NCBI RefSeq assembly: GCF_018596335.1 | Contig: NZ_JAHEPS010000002.1 | Location: 124,001 to 188,000 of the forward strand | DNA length: 64,000 bases | Reading direction: 5' to 3' | Origin: Shewanella jiangmenensis | GTDB taxonomy: Bacteria; Pseudomonadota; Gammaproteobacteria; Enterobacterales; Shewanellaceae | Shown: piece after piece, positions 27,686-41,614 of the stretch | How the letters are laid out: every line of letters begins with the position of its first letter | Numbering within the stretch: the first letter of the stretch is position 1 | Notes under the pieces: model-generated | What the model saw: the letters and a program-made list of their open reading frames with translations, nothing else | What the model was told of the DNA's origin: nothing | Database searches by the model: none | Program-made: the position numbers and the translations under genes

Positions 27686-28270
27686 ATGACCCTGATCCTG
27701 GCGTCTCAGTCCCCCCGTCGTAAAGAATTACTGGCTCAGGCCGGCCTTGGCGTGGCTAATTTCCGCTTTGAACGGGTTAATCCCGATATCGATGAAAGCG
27801 CGCTTGAAGGCGAAACGCCATCGGCCTACGTCGGCCGCCTGGCGCTGGAAAAGGCTCGCGCCGGATTGGCGCTGTGCAGCGAATTTGAATCACCCGTGGT
27901 GCTCGGCTCCGACACCATAGTAGTTCTCGATGGAGCGCTGCTTGGTAAGCCTGCCGACAAGGCCGAAGCCGCCGCCATGCTGCGCGCGCTGTCCGGCCGT
28001 CGCCACGAGGTGCTGACCGCGGTCGCACTCACAGACGGCAGCCGCGCCCTGTGTGATACTGTCACCACCAAGGTGCAATTTGCCGCGCTCAGCGAAGGCG
28101 ATATTCTGGCCTATGTCGACAGTGGTGAACCCATGGACAAGGCCGGTGCCTACGGCATTCAGGGCCTTGGCGGCGTGTTTGTTGAAGCCATTGATGGCAG
28201 TTACAGCGCCGTGGTTGGCTTGCCGCTGGTTGAGACCCGCCGTTTGCTGGCGCAATTTGGTCTGGTGTGA
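27686..28270 (+). CDS. maf: Maf-family nucleotide pyrophosphatase (YhdE type)
   Basis: A 194-residue Maf protein; YhdE-type members hydrolyse dTTP, UTP and modified pyrimidine triphosphates to monophosphates. Conserved motifs are [13 protein letters not shown] at the N-terminus, [17 protein letters not shown] around residues 73-89, [14 protein letters not shown], and [31 protein letters not shown]. Its place between mreD and rng matches E. coli yhdE, which supports the YhdE rather than the YceF subgroup. Confidence 0.95.
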   Translation: MTLILASQSPRRKELLAQAGLGVANFRFERVNPDIDESALEGETPSAYVGRLALEKARAGLALCSEFESPVVLGSDTIVVLDGALLGKPADKAEAAAMLRALSGRRHEVLTAVALTDGSRALCDTVTTKVQFAALSEGDILAYVDSGEPMDKAGAYGIQGLGGVFVEAIDGSYSAVVGLPLVETRRLLAQFGLV

Positions 28271-28307
28271 GCCTTTCGATTAACTGCCTTTCCCTGAGGG
28301 GAAACCC

Positions 28308-29816
28308 GTGGACAGCCCTATGAATTCCAGTCAGAAGAATCCCCGCAAAATTGGCTCCGAGCTGCTGATAAACGTTACGCCCAACGAGGCCCGGGTGGCG
28401 CTGGTTGAGCACGGCGTGCTGCAGGAAGTGCACATAGAGCGGCGCATGAAGCGTGGGCTGGTGGGCAATATTTACAAGGGCAAGATAAGCCGGGTGCTGC
28501 CCGGTATGCAGGCCGCGTTTGTCGACATAGGGCTCGACAAGGCGGCCTTTTTACATGCCTCTGACATAGTGCCGCACACCGAATGTGTGGCCGATGTGGA
28601 AAAGGGCAACTTTGTGGTGCGCGACATCGCTGAGCTGGTGCGTCAGGGGCAGGACATCATGGTGCAGGTGGTAAAAGACCCGCTCGGCACCAAGGGTGCG
28701 CGCCTGACCACAGACATCACCCTGCCATCGCGCTATCTGGTGTTTATGCCGGGCTCAAGCCACGTTGGCGTGTCGCAGCGCATCGAATCGGAAGAAGAGC
28801 GCACCCGCCTTAAAAATGCCACCCTGCCATTTGTCGATGAAGATGGCGGCTTTATTATCCGCACCGCCGCCGAAGGAGCCGGTGAAGAAGAGCTGCGTCA
28901 GGACGCCGCGTTTCTGCGCCGGGTGTGGGCCAAGGTCACTGAGCGTCGCAAGCGCAAGGGCAGCACGCTTCTTTATCAGGATCTGGCGCTGCCGGTACGC
29001 ATAGTGCGCGACTTTGTCGGTACCGAGCTTGACCGTATTCAGGTGGATTCCCGCAGCACCTTTGAAGAGCTCAAGCACTTTGCCCAGGAATTTATGCCGG
29101 AGTTTGAAGAGAAAATCGAACTCTACAGCGGCAGTGTGCCGATTTTTGATTTGTATGATGTTGAAAACGAAATCCAGCGGGCGCTGGGGCGTAAGGTGGA
29201 GCTTAAGTCCGGCGGATATCTGATTATCGACCAGACCGAGGCCATGACCACGGTGGACATCAATACCGGCGCCTTTGTTGGTCATCGCAACCTCGAAGAA
29301 ACCATTTTCAACACCAACCTCGAAGCGACTCAGGCCATTGCAAGGCAGCTGAGGCTTCGAAACCTTGGTGGCATTATCATCATCGATTTCATCGACATGC
29401 AGAGCGACGATCACCGCGAGCGGGTGCTCTCAAGCCTCTCATCGGCGCTGGCCCACGACCGGGTAAAGACCAATATCAGCGGCTTTTCAGGGCTTGGCCT
29501 GGTTGAGATGACCCGCAAGCGCACCCGCGAAAGCCTGGAGCATGTGCTGTGCGGCGAATGCCCGGCCTGTAAAGGCAGCGGCTCGATGAAGACGGTTGAG
29601 ACCGTGAGCTACGAGATTTTCCGCGAGATTATCCGTCTGAATAAAGCCTACAAGGCCGATGAATTTCTGGTGTACTGCGCCCCTGCGGTGCACGCCAGCC
29701 TGCTTGGCGATGAGCATCATCATGTCGCTGAACTCGAAGTGTATATTGGTAAGCGCATCCGGGTGCAGCAAGAGCCCCTGTATGCCCAGAACAAGTTTGA
29801 TGTAGTGATGGTGTAG
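28308..29816 (+). CDS. rng: Ribonuclease G
   Basis: An endoribonuclease that matures the 5' end of 16S rRNA and degrades some mRNAs. The 502 residues contain an S1 domain (about 45-130; GLVGNIYKGKISRVLPGMQAAFVDIG), the catalytic DNase I-like region with TVDINTGAFVG and IIIDFIDM, whose aspartates bind Mg2+, and the CGECPACKGSG zinc-link. It starts with GTG at 28308, seven bases after GAGGGG; the ATG at 28320 is too far from this site. It directly precedes yhdP, as in E. coli. Confidence 0.96.
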   Translation: MDSPMNSSQKNPRKIGSELLINVTPNEARVALVEHGVLQEVHIERRMKRGLVGNIYKGKISRVLPGMQAAFVDIGLDKAAFLHASDIVPHTECVADVEKGNFVVRDIAELVRQGQDIMVQVVKDPLGTKGARLTTDITLPSRYLVFMPGSSHVGVSQRIESEEERTRLKNATLPFVDEDGGFIIRTAAEGAGEEELRQDAAFLRRVWAKVTERRKRKGSTLLYQDLALPVRIVRDFVGTELDRIQVDSRSTFEELKHFAQEFMPEFEEKIELYSGSVPIFDLYDVENEIQRALGRKVELKSGGYLIIDQTEAMTTVDINTGAFVGHRNLEETIFNTNLEATQAIARQLRLRNLGGIIIIDFIDMQSDDHRERVLSSLSSALAHDRVKTNISGFSGLGLVEMTRKRTRESLEHVLCGECPACKGSGSMKTVETVSYEIFREIIRLNKAYKADEFLVYCAPAVHASLLGDEHHHVAELEVYIGKRIRVQQEPLYAQNKFDVVMV

Positions 29817-29817
29817 C

Positions 29818-34659
<4,842 letters not shown>

Positions 34660-35448
34660 ATCCTTGCCAAGGCAGGAGGCTGAGCCACAATTGGTGGTAT
34701 TGCCCGAGTGTTGTCTGCTGTTTGGTGGCCACGAGAGCGAGCAGCTTGCCTGGTCCGGTGAAGATGAGCCGCTGAAACAGGCGCTTTCAGCGCTGGCGGC
34801 ACGTTTTGGGGTGTACCTGGTCGCCGGTACCATTCCGGCGCGCAGTGGCGATGGTCGGGTTTACAGCCGCTGTTATGTATTTGATGACAAAGGTGATGTA
34901 CTCGGTCACTATGAAAAAATCCACCTGTTCGATGTGGACGTGGCCGACGGCACCAAGCGTTACCGCGAGAGCGATACCTTCTGCCCCGGCGATAAGGTGG
35001 TCGTGGTCGATACCCCCTTTGGCAAGCTCGGACTCGCCATCTGTTACGATGTGCGCTTCCCGGACCTGTTCCGCGCGCTGCGCCTCGCCGGCGCCGAGAT
35101 TTTGCTGCTGCCGGCAGCCTTTACCAGGGTCACGGGGGAGGCGCACTGGGAAATCCTGTTAAAGGCCCGCGCCATCGAGACCCAATGCTTTATGCTGGGC
35201 GCCGCTCAGTGGGGCAGCCACAATGTAGGCAGCCGCGAGACCTGGGGCCAAAGCATGATAATCGACCCCTGGGGTCGTACCCTGGCCGAGCTGCCTGCGG
35301 GCACAGGCTGGGTGCGGGCAAGGCTGGATATGAGCGAGCTTGCCAGGGTGCGCGCTGCCATGCCGGTGGGTGCCCATAACCGATTTGCAAAGCCGGTGCT
35401 GCTTGGCGCCGGTACATCCGAATAATCTTGATTACACAGAGAGAAGCG

Positions 35449-36897
35449 ATGCCGTTTTTAACCCAAGTGGAACACAGCCTGCTCGGTCAGCAACTGAGTC
35501 TTGACAGTCTCGCCGACTACCTCAAGCTTATCCATGCCCATAAGGTGGATTTCTCCGATCTGTATTTTCAGGGCAGCCGCCACGAGACCTGGGTGCTGGA
35601 AGACGGCATCATCAAGGAAGGCTCGTTCCATATCGAGCGCGGTGTGGGCGTGCGCGCCATCAGCGGCGAAAAAACCGGTTTTGCCTATGCCGATGAAATC
35701 ACTCCGGCGGCGCTCGAATCGGCGGCGCTGGCTGCCCGTGGCATAGCGCAGGTCGGCAACGACTTTCAGGTGCGCGCCTTTGAGCGTAAATCCGCCCATA
35801 CCCTGTACGACAGCGCCGACCCCATCGCCGCGATGGAAGAAGCGAGCAAAATCGCCATGCTGCGTCAGGCCGATGCCTATATCCGCAGCCTCGATGCGCG
35901 CATCATTCAGGTGGTGGTAAGTCTCTCAGCCGTACATGAAGAAATTCTGGTGGCCGCCAGTGACGGTACTCTCGCCGCCGATATCCGGCCGCTGGTGCGT
36001 TTTAACTGCTCGGTGATCATGGAAGAAAACGGCAAGCGCGAACGCGGCGGTGCCGGTGGCGGTGGTCGCCATGACTTTGCGCCGCTGTTTGCCAACGACG
36101 ACACCGGTCTGCCGGTCTGCTTTGGCTTTGCCCGCGAAGCCGTGCGTCAGGCGCAGGTTAACCTCAGCGCCGTGGATGCCCCCGCCGGTGAAATGCCTGT
36201 GGTGCTTGGCCCGGGCTGGCCGGGCGTGCTGCTGCACGAGGCCGTGGGCCATGGCCTCGAGGGCGACTTTAACCGCAAGGGCTCCAGCGCCTTCAGCGGC
36301 AAGGTGGGTCAGCAGGTGGCATCCAAGCTGGTGACCGTGGTGGACGATGGCACGCTCGCCAATCGCCGTGGCTCACTCAGTATCGACGATGAAGGCGTGC
36401 CTAGTCAGCGTACTGTGCTGATTGAAAACGGTATTTTGAAAGGCTACATGCAGGATAAGCTCAACGCCCGCCTGATGGGTGTGGCCCCCACAGGTAACGG
36501 CCGGCGCGAATCCTACGCCCACCTGCCGATGCCGCGCATGACCAACACCTACATGACTGCGGGTAAGGACAACCCAGCCGATATCATCAAGTCGGTGGAA
36601 AAGGGCATCTACGCCCCCAACTTCGGCGGCGGTCAGGTGGATATCACCTCCGGCAAGTTCGTGTTCTCCGCCTCCGAAGCCTACCTCATCGAAAAGGGCG
36701 AGATCACCCGTGCCATCAAGGGCGCCACCCTGATTGGCAACGGCCCCGAGGCCATGAGCCAGATTTCCATGGTGGGCAATGACCTCGAACTCGACAAGGG
36801 CGTAGGCGTGTGCGGTAAAGACGGCCAGAGCGTGCCGGTTGGCGTAGGTCAGCCCACCTTGAGGCTGGATAGCTTAACCGTGGGCGGTACGGCCTAA
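35449..36897 (+). CDS. tldD: Metalloprotease TldD
   Basis: Catalytic half of the TldD/TldE (PmbA) protease, which cleaves unfolded leader regions of modified peptides and degrades the CcdA antitoxin. The 482 residues match E. coli (481). The zinc site [11 protein letters not shown] starts near residue 263. The ATG at 35449 has AGAGAGAAG upstream; an upstream TTG start (35428) is less likely. Last gene of the mre-tldD run. The last roughly 25 codons and the following terminator are repeated at 37829 and, decayed, at 41128. Confidence 0.96.
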   Translation: MPFLTQVEHSLLGQQLSLDSLADYLKLIHAHKVDFSDLYFQGSRHETWVLEDGIIKEGSFHIERGVGVRAISGEKTGFAYADEITPAALESAALAARGIAQVGNDFQVRAFERKSAHTLYDSADPIAAMEEASKIAMLRQADAYIRSLDARIIQVVVSLSAVHEEILVAASDGTLAADIRPLVRFNCSVIMEENGKRERGGAGGGGRHDFAPLFANDDTGLPVCFGFAREAVRQAQVNLSAVDAPAGEMPVVLGPGWPGVLLHEAVGHGLEGDFNRKGSSAFSGKVGQQVASKLVTVVDDGTLANRRGSLSIDDEGVPSQRTVLIENGILKGYMQDKLNARLMGVAPTGNGRRESYAHLPMPRMTNTYMTAGKDNPADIIKSVEKGIYAPNFGGGQVDITSGKFVFSASEAYLIEKGEITRAIKGATLIGNGPEAMSQISMVGNDLELDKGVGVCGKDGQSVPVGVGQPTLRLDSLTVGGTA

Positions 36898-36926
36898 GCT
36901 GGCATTACGCGGTTATCAATAAATGC

Positions 36927-36953
36927 AAAAGACGACCCAAGGGTCGTCTTTTT
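36927..36953 (+). terminator. Terminator of tldD
   Basis: An AAAGACGACCC/GGGTCGTCTTT stem with a two-base loop is followed by TTAC. An almost identical copy lies at 37931-37956. Confidence 0.9.
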
Positions 36954-36974
36954 ACTTTGGGCGGCAGGGTTTGA

Positions 36975-37015
36975 GTCTTGTCAGTCCGGGCGATAAGTGT
37001 TTAGGATGTCCTTTA
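36975..37015 (+). repeat. 41-bp dispersed repeat, copy 1
   Basis: GTCTTGTCAGTC, then GATAAGTGTTTAGGATGTCC and TTTA; identical to 41266-41306 at 39 of 41 positions. The GTGTTTAGGATGTCC core also resembles the start of the small gene at 42232. Family unknown; it may be a small mobile or REP-like element. Confidence 0.85.
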
Positions 37016-37046
37016 CCTTTTCTTTCTCTATGTAGAAGTAAGGCAA

Positions 37047-37070
37047 TAAAAAGCCCGCTTACGCGGGCTG
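37047..37070 (-). terminator. Orphan terminator on the minus strand
   Basis: Read on the minus strand, AGCCCGC-GTAA-GCGGGCT is followed by TTTTATTG, a good Rho-independent terminator. No minus-strand gene is recognised directly upstream of it (37071-37330), so its transcript is unknown. Confidence 0.6.
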
Positions 37071-37353
37071 TCAAAAAGTATCAACCGATGAGGCTTCCTA
37101 TCGCCCCCCACACATCAGAGAGTATCAAAGGGCATGTAACCAACAGTGCCCGCTCAAGCAACCTTTTCCAAAGCGGTTCCTTCGAGCTGATGTGATAGAC
37201 ATTGACTATACAAACTGCTTGGTTTGGGGGCCGCGCCCCTTGCTGCTCTTGAATCATGATTTTATCCTATGATCCTAACTGGTTAAATGAAACCCCAGAG
37301 CAGACATCAGCCATAAGGCAAGACATGAAAATTGCATTTCCGAAATTTTCTGT

Positions 37354-37381
37354 TTGTCTAGTTGGGCTGACTCGGTATACT
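37354..37381 (+). promoter_or_regulatory. Predicted sigma-70 promoter of a small RNA
   Basis: TTGTCT, a 16-bp spacer, then TATACT (37376-37381). The next 100 bases contain no open frame with a ribosome site and end in a terminator. Confidence 0.5.
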
Positions 37382-37387
37382 TAAGGT

Positions 37388-37485
37388 GTCTAGGCTGAAG
37401 TAAACCTTTTCTGCTCGGGTTATGCTCGACAAAAAGATGCTTCTCCGGGAAGAGCCACAGTTGATACTGTGGCTTTTTCTTTTCT
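37388..37485 (+). ncRNA. Candidate small RNA, about 98 nt
   Basis: Bounded by the promoter at 37354-37381 and by a strong terminator whose stem AGCCACAGT/ACTGTGGCT (37453-37474) has a four-base loop, followed by TTTTCTTTT. No match to Spot 42, RyhB or other small RNAs I can recall. It lies between two tldD tail copies, so it may have arrived with the inserted DNA. The existence of a transcript is inference. Confidence 0.45.
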
Positions 37486-37828
37486 ATCGATAGACTAGAT
37501 TATCTGACACTAAAAAATAAGTCGCAACAAGGAAGTTCCTTAAGATCTTGTGGATATCTTTTGGAAAATATCCCACGTTAGTGAAGGCTAACCTTCAGAA
37601 CCACCAAGCACTAAGGTCACACAATTTAAGCTGTTATTTTGTACACTGTTAGCGCCTGAACTGATCGTATAGACTGCAAGCGTTTAAAACCCAAGATGTT
37701 AATGCCATCTACAAATAATCACAAAAAACAGGATAATCACATCTTTTGATGTTTTGCATACCATCGACTTGAAGTACCTGTTTTGAACCCGTTGAGGCTT
37801 GTCATCACCACAGCCCGCCGTCAGTTGT

Positions 37829-37960
37829 AGAGCGTACCGGTTGGCGTTGGCCAGCCCACCTTAAGGCTGGACCGCCTAACAGTGGGCGGCACGGCCTAAG
37901 CTGGCATTACGCGGTTATCAATAAATGTAAAAAGACGACCCGAGGGTCGTCTTTTATTTG
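37829..37960 (+). repeat. Second copy of the tldD 3' end and terminator
   Basis: Matches 36827-36955. In the 71 bases up to the stop there are nine differences. They leave the 23-residue TldD tail unchanged except for one Ser-to-Arg, so most are synonymous. The 58 bases after the stop, including the terminator, are even closer. The copy has no upstream coding part and cannot be a gene. Confidence 0.93.
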
Positions 37961-38028
37961 GGCGTTGTTTTTATCTCAGTCTGGGGAGGCTTTTCCTGAG
38001 TAACCTTTGAAAAAGCGATCGCCTGTGA

Positions 38029-40122
38029 TTAAAAATTGTAATTCAGGCTTAGCTCGATATTTCTGGGGTCGCCAAAGAAACCCTGATCGTAGAAATCAAT
38101 ACTGGAATAGTATTTTTCATCAAATAAGTTGTTGATATTAAGCTGAACTTTCGCATCATCCGTCAGTTGATAACTTGCCATCAGGTTCATAAGGTAATAG
38201 CTGTTTTGTTTGGAACGCTCGCCATTGGGGCCAGCGTTATCTTTATAAACTTCGCTCTGCCAGCTGAGGTTTCCGCCAACGGCCAAATCTTCCAGCGCGC
38301 CATTGAAGTGATAAAGCGAGGATAAGTGCACCAGATCCGTTGGCAGGTGAGTCCTGAAGGCGTTGCCTTTGTTATCTTCTGATTTACTGTGGGTATAGCT
38401 GAAAAACAGATCCCAGTTTTCTGTTGGTTTGCCGTTTAATTCAACCTCATAACCTTGGTTGCTTGTGCCATCAACCCCGCGCATTGGGTAGCTGCCGTCG
38501 GGTAAGGGCTTGGGATAATTCGGGTCGCGCTCAGCGACATTTTCTTTTTGCACTTTGAAAACGGCGATACTGGCTGTCAGTTTTTCATCGAAGAAATCAC
38601 CTTTAGCACCCAGTTCTATGTTGTTACCCGTCATGGGGTCCAAGCGCTTATTGTTTGCGTCTTTTGCATCCTGTGGCTGGAATATTTCGGTGTAGCTGGT
38701 GTAAACCGAAATGCTCTCGCTGAGGTTGTATATCAGGCCCGCATAAGGTGTGAAAACATCGCTATTGTTGTAGTCGTCGTCTTCGTTTGATTCAAACTTG
38801 TATTGGCTAATGCGGCCACCGAGCAGCAGCATCCATTGAGTATGCAAGTTAAATTGTGTGGCGAGATAGGCGCCATTCTGGGTTTCTTCACTTTCCTGAT
38901 AGTCGGGAGTGGCCTGATAATCAGGTTTGGCAATTGAGCCATCCCATTCGAAGAAATTACCTACGGCCATGCTGTCCAAGGGCCAATAGGAGTCTGACGC
39001 CGTGTTTTGCTTGGAATAGAGTAAACCTGCGGTGAGTTTATGCTCTTTGCCAAAAAGTTCGAACGGCCCTGACGCAAATAGCCGCGCAGCGTCCTGTTCA
39101 CGGGTCGCCTGGTAGATCATAGACAGGGCGTCCATTCCTAAACCTGTGGTTTTATCCGGAGCGCCGTAGAGATAAAGTAAGTGGCCATCCATTTCATCTT
39201 TGCGGTGCTCAACGTCAAACTTGAGATCCCAACTATTTTCAAACCCATGTTCAAGCGTGGCAAACACGTTTGCACCATTGCGTTTCCAGGTTGACCAGGA
39301 GGCAGCGGTTGTGGTCGAGGTGGGTAAATCATTTGCGAACGTGCCATCCGCATAAAAGAGGGGAAGACCACCCCAGGTTGAGCCCTTGGGGTCCCGGTCA
39401 CTGTAATCGGCGCCAAGGGTAAATAGCGTATTGTCGGTCAGGCGTGCCGTGACCACACCATAAACCTGCAGGTTTTCTTCTTCGGAAAGCTCAATGTAAC
39501 TATCTGATTTTTCGTAAGCGGCGGCAAATCTGGCCTGCACGTCACCACTCTGTGTGACATCCAGCGAGGCGTCACCTTCAACGCGATAGCTATCCCATGA
39601 GCCCACCTTGGTGCTGAGATAACCACCGGGTGTCGCCTTTGGACGTTTACGGATAAGGTTAATCGCGGCTGATGGTTCACCTGCGCCCGTTAGCAGCCCG
39701 GTTGCTCCGCGAACCACTTCGACACGATCGAATAATATGGTGTCGGTGGAGGCATCATTAAAGAAGCTGGAATAGTTAATGGGTACGCCATCAAACTGGA
39801 AGTTGGTAATTGGATTACCCCGTGAGCTAAAGAAATAGCGGTTGGTTTCTGCTTTTTGAGCGTAAATCCCGGGGGTTAAAAACATTAAGTCAGCGACGCT
39901 GTTTAGCGAAAAGCTTTGAATAAACTCTTGATCGATAATGGTGACGGATTGCGGCGTTTCCCGCAGTGTCAAAGGCAGACCTGTGGCAGTCGCCGCTTTA
40001 TCCAGGCGACTTCCCTTAATACTGATGACTTCGATGTCTGTATTGGACTGAGACTCAGCCGCGTAGGCGTTGGTTGTTAACAAAAGAGTGGATACGAGTG
40101 TCGCTAACAGTGATTTTTCCAT
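38029..40122 (-). CDS. TonB-dependent siderophore-type receptor
   Basis: A 697-residue outer-membrane receptor. Signal peptide residues 1-26 (MEKSLLATLV, ending NAYA), plug domain with RETPQSVTIIDQE and GAGEPSAAINLIRKRP, which is typical of the FpvA/FoxA/hydroxamate siderophore group, then the 22-strand barrel ending in Phe (LSLNYNF). The ATG at 40122 has GGGGGA eight bases upstream; a start five codons earlier is less likely. A Fur-like box lies 70-90 bp upstream, so iron repression is expected. No TonB, periplasmic binding protein or siderophore genes are adjacent: this is an isolated receptor inside the accessory segment. Confidence 0.9.
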   Translation of the reverse strand: MEKSLLATLVSTLLLTTNAYAAESQSNTDIEVISIKGSRLDKAATATGLPLTLRETPQSVTIIDQEFIQSFSLNSVADLMFLTPGIYAQKAETNRYFFSSRGNPITNFQFDGVPINYSSFFNDASTDTILFDRVEVVRGATGLLTGAGEPSAAINLIRKRPKATPGGYLSTKVGSWDSYRVEGDASLDVTQSGDVQARFAAAYEKSDSYIELSEEENLQVYGVVTARLTDNTLFTLGADYSDRDPKGSTWGGLPLFYADGTFANDLPTSTTTAASWSTWKRNGANVFATLEHGFENSWDLKFDVEHRKDEMDGHLLYLYGAPDKTTGLGMDALSMIYQATREQDAARLFASGPFELFGKEHKLTAGLLYSKQNTASDSYWPLDSMAVGNFFEWDGSIAKPDYQATPDYQESEETQNGAYLATQFNLHTQWMLLLGGRISQYKFESNEDDDYNNSDVFTPYAGLIYNLSESISVYTSYTEIFQPQDAKDANNKRLDPMTGNNIELGAKGDFFDEKLTASIAVFKVQKENVAERDPNYPKPLPDGSYPMRGVDGTSNQGYEVELNGKPTENWDLFFSYTHSKSEDNKGNAFRTHLPTDLVHLSSLYHFNGALEDLAVGGNLSWQSEVYKDNAGPNGERSKQNSYYLMNLMASYQLTDDAKVQLNINNLFDEKYYSSIDFYDQGFFGDPRNIELSLNYNF

Positions 40123-40193
40123 CGGGATCCCCCACATTGATGCTTTTTTGTGTGCGGCATTCTAGTGGAGGGCGGTTGTAATCATCAACGTAT

Positions 40194-40212
40194 TGATAAC
40201 TATTCTCATCAA
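40194..40212 (-). promoter_or_regulatory. Fur-like operator upstream of the siderophore receptor
   Basis: TGATAACTATTCTCATCAA resembles the Fur box (three GATAAT-type hexamers) and lies about 70 bp before the receptor start codon. Confidence 0.55.
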
Positions 40213-40380
40213 AATTTACATTCGGGAGTTTGCAAGTGCTCCCGACATCGCATGCAACCAAGGTTGGTTTGAGGGTAGTTAGCAATGAGCGGATTGGAGG
40301 GGGAGCTACTCGTCTGCTGTGTTGGTGCTGACTTGGCATTAAGCCCAATGACCTGCCTTGGTACTGGACGGGAAGCCTTT

Positions 40381-41040
40381 TTACAGCATGGGCGATGCGG
40401 CTGCGCCAAGCATGGGGGTGATACTCTGTCCTGCTTTTAGCAAGCCAAAACCCAGTACGGCGAACCACACCAGAGTACCGGCCAGCAATAAATAGCCACA
40501 GGTGATAAAGAGCCCATCCCGCTGCAACAGGCCTATGCTCATGGTAAGGATGGCCCAGGCGGGCAAAGCATTGGTGAAGGGAATTGCACCCAGTGGCAGC
40601 ATCAGCAACAAGGCCGCAAATGTAATGATCAGGCCATTGCAGCGGTTAATGGCATGACTGCTGCTGAGCATCAGCAGGCGGGGGCGAATGTACTTGTCCA
40701 GTCTCGCTAGTAAGTCAGCCCCTTTGTGCAATGCGGGTTTGAGCTGCTCAGATGCGAATTTTCGCTCCATCAGGCTCGCGGGCAGCCAAGGAACCCGATT
40801 AAGGCAGATGCCTATGCCAATCAGTAAGATAAGTAAGCCAAATGGCGTACTGACCCCGGGGATTGAGACAGGCAACAGAAAAGGGACGGTCAGTAAAATA
40901 CAAAACAGCAGCATGCCTTGCTCGCCAACGAGGTTAAGCAATTCTTTAAGACTGATGTGGCTGTTTTGAAGGGCGTTTGCCGTACCTCTGAGGGTTTCGG
41001 ACAGGGTGTTTTGAGGATCTTTCAGCTGCGCGGCAACCAT
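40381..41040 (-). CDS. ExoD-family membrane protein
   Basis: A 219-residue inner-membrane protein of the ExoD family (exopolysaccharide synthesis, ExoD). Hydrophobic segments lie near residues 45-60, 64-84, 138-155, 157-173 and 176-200, with the family motif VSIPGVSTPFGLLILLIGIGICL. ExoD of rhizobia influences exopolysaccharide production and alkali tolerance; the biochemical role is unknown. It is oriented like the receptor but 258 bp away, with the Fur-like box between, so it is probably a separate unit. It lies between the second and third copies of the tldD tail. Confidence 0.8.
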   Translation of the reverse strand: MVAAQLKDPQNTLSETLRGTANALQNSHISLKELLNLVGEQGMLLFCILLTVPFLLPVSIPGVSTPFGLLILLIGIGICLNRVPWLPASLMERKFASEQLKPALHKGADLLARLDKYIRPRLLMLSSSHAINRCNGLIITFAALLLMLPLGAIPFTNALPAWAILTMSIGLLQRDGLFITCGYLLLAGTLVWFAVLGFGLLKAGQSITPMLGAAASPML

Positions 41041-41127
41041 GTGTTTTCCCGTGGTGGTGTTGCTGCGGTAACAGACCGCGTGCGTAAGCCTACTTTGCCC
41101 AGGTTAATTGCGCATTAATGTTTTTCT

Positions 41128-41226
41128 GCTGCGTGCGCGGTAACGACGGACAGAGACTTACAGTTGGCAGTTGGTCAGCCCCACCTGAGCATCGTTCGCT
41201 TAATAGATGGCGGTGCTGCGCACTGC
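41128..41226 (+). repeat. Third, decayed copy of the tldD 3' end
   Basis: Aligns with 36798-36895: shared blocks include GCGGTAA, GACGG, CAGAG, GTTGGC, GGTCAGCCC, GCTTAA and GGCGGT, in the same order and spacing with a few single-base indels. The reading frame is broken. Forty bases later the 41-bp repeat follows, as it also does after the real tldD. Confidence 0.75.
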
Positions 41227-41265
41227 TTAAAAACGTAAGTCTTTTAACGTCGGGCACTAGTGTGT

Positions 41266-41306
41266 GTCTTGTCAGTCGGGGAGATAAGTGTTTAGGATGT
41301 CCTTTA
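41266..41306 (+). repeat. 41-bp dispersed repeat, copy 2, with hairpin
   Basis: It matches 36975-37015 at 39 of 41 positions. Here it forms part of a hairpin with perfect nine-base arms GGGAGATAA (41279-41287) and TTATCTCCC (41304-41312) around GTGTTTAGGATGTCCT. Confidence 0.88.
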
Positions 41307-41614
41307 TCTCCCTAAATGAATACGTGAAAACAATTCAGGGGCCTCCTCATATGAAAAAAGGCCCTGATACAGAAAAAGAAAATAGGCATGGAGATAAAAC
41401 TGGTCAAGCGAGAGTTAAGGTCAGAAATGCTGACGGTACCGTAAAGGATATGACTGAACGCAGGGTTAAAGAAGACGAACATACAGTGTATAAATAACCA
41501 GGAGATAAACAACCTAAAATTCAAGATAAGCCTCAAGGTAATGAAAGGGATAAACGCGATCCTACACCCGAAGAAAAAGAAATTATTAAGGACTTTGAAA
41601 AGAGGGGAAATTGA
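41288..41614 (+). pseudogene. Small charged ORF interrupted by a stop (possible toxin-tip fragment)
   Basis: An open frame from the GTG at 41288 or the ATG at 41351 runs to TAA at 41495-41497. It then continues in the same frame for 38 more codons to TGA at 41612-41614, where it overlaps the next start by one base (TGATG). Both halves have the same composition: rich in Lys, Glu, Asp, Arg and Pro (DGTVKDMTERRVKEDEHTVYK, then PGDKQPKIQDKPQGNERDK). A single nonsense change in a once longer gene explains this. The family is not recognised. Hydrophilic C-terminal pieces before a small acidic gene resemble orphan toxin tips with an immunity gene, but nothing proves it. AT-rich compared with surrounding genes. 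Confidence 0.45.

Larger units (their letters stand above)
36898..38028. other. 1.1-kb non-coding accessory segment downstream of tldD
   Basis: It contains, in order, the tldD terminator, one copy of a 41-bp repeat (36975), a minus-strand terminator hairpin (37047), a possible small RNA (37388-37485), an AT-rich stretch without recognisable genes (37490-37820), and a copy of the tldD 3' end with terminator (37829-37960). A 90-codon plus-strand frame at 36923 has no coding character. Confidence 0.6.

Noticed and set aside
36923..37195. 90-codon frame downstream of tldD
   Set aside because: It begins within the terminator, crosses the 41-bp repeat and an inverted terminator, and shows no coding character.
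37829..37899. Second tldD gene
   Set aside because: Only the last 23 codons and the terminator are present; there is no upstream coding part.
41118..41315. 65-codon frame over the third tldD tail
   Set aside because: Its residues are explained by the decayed tldD tail and by the 41-bp repeat read in a shifted frame.
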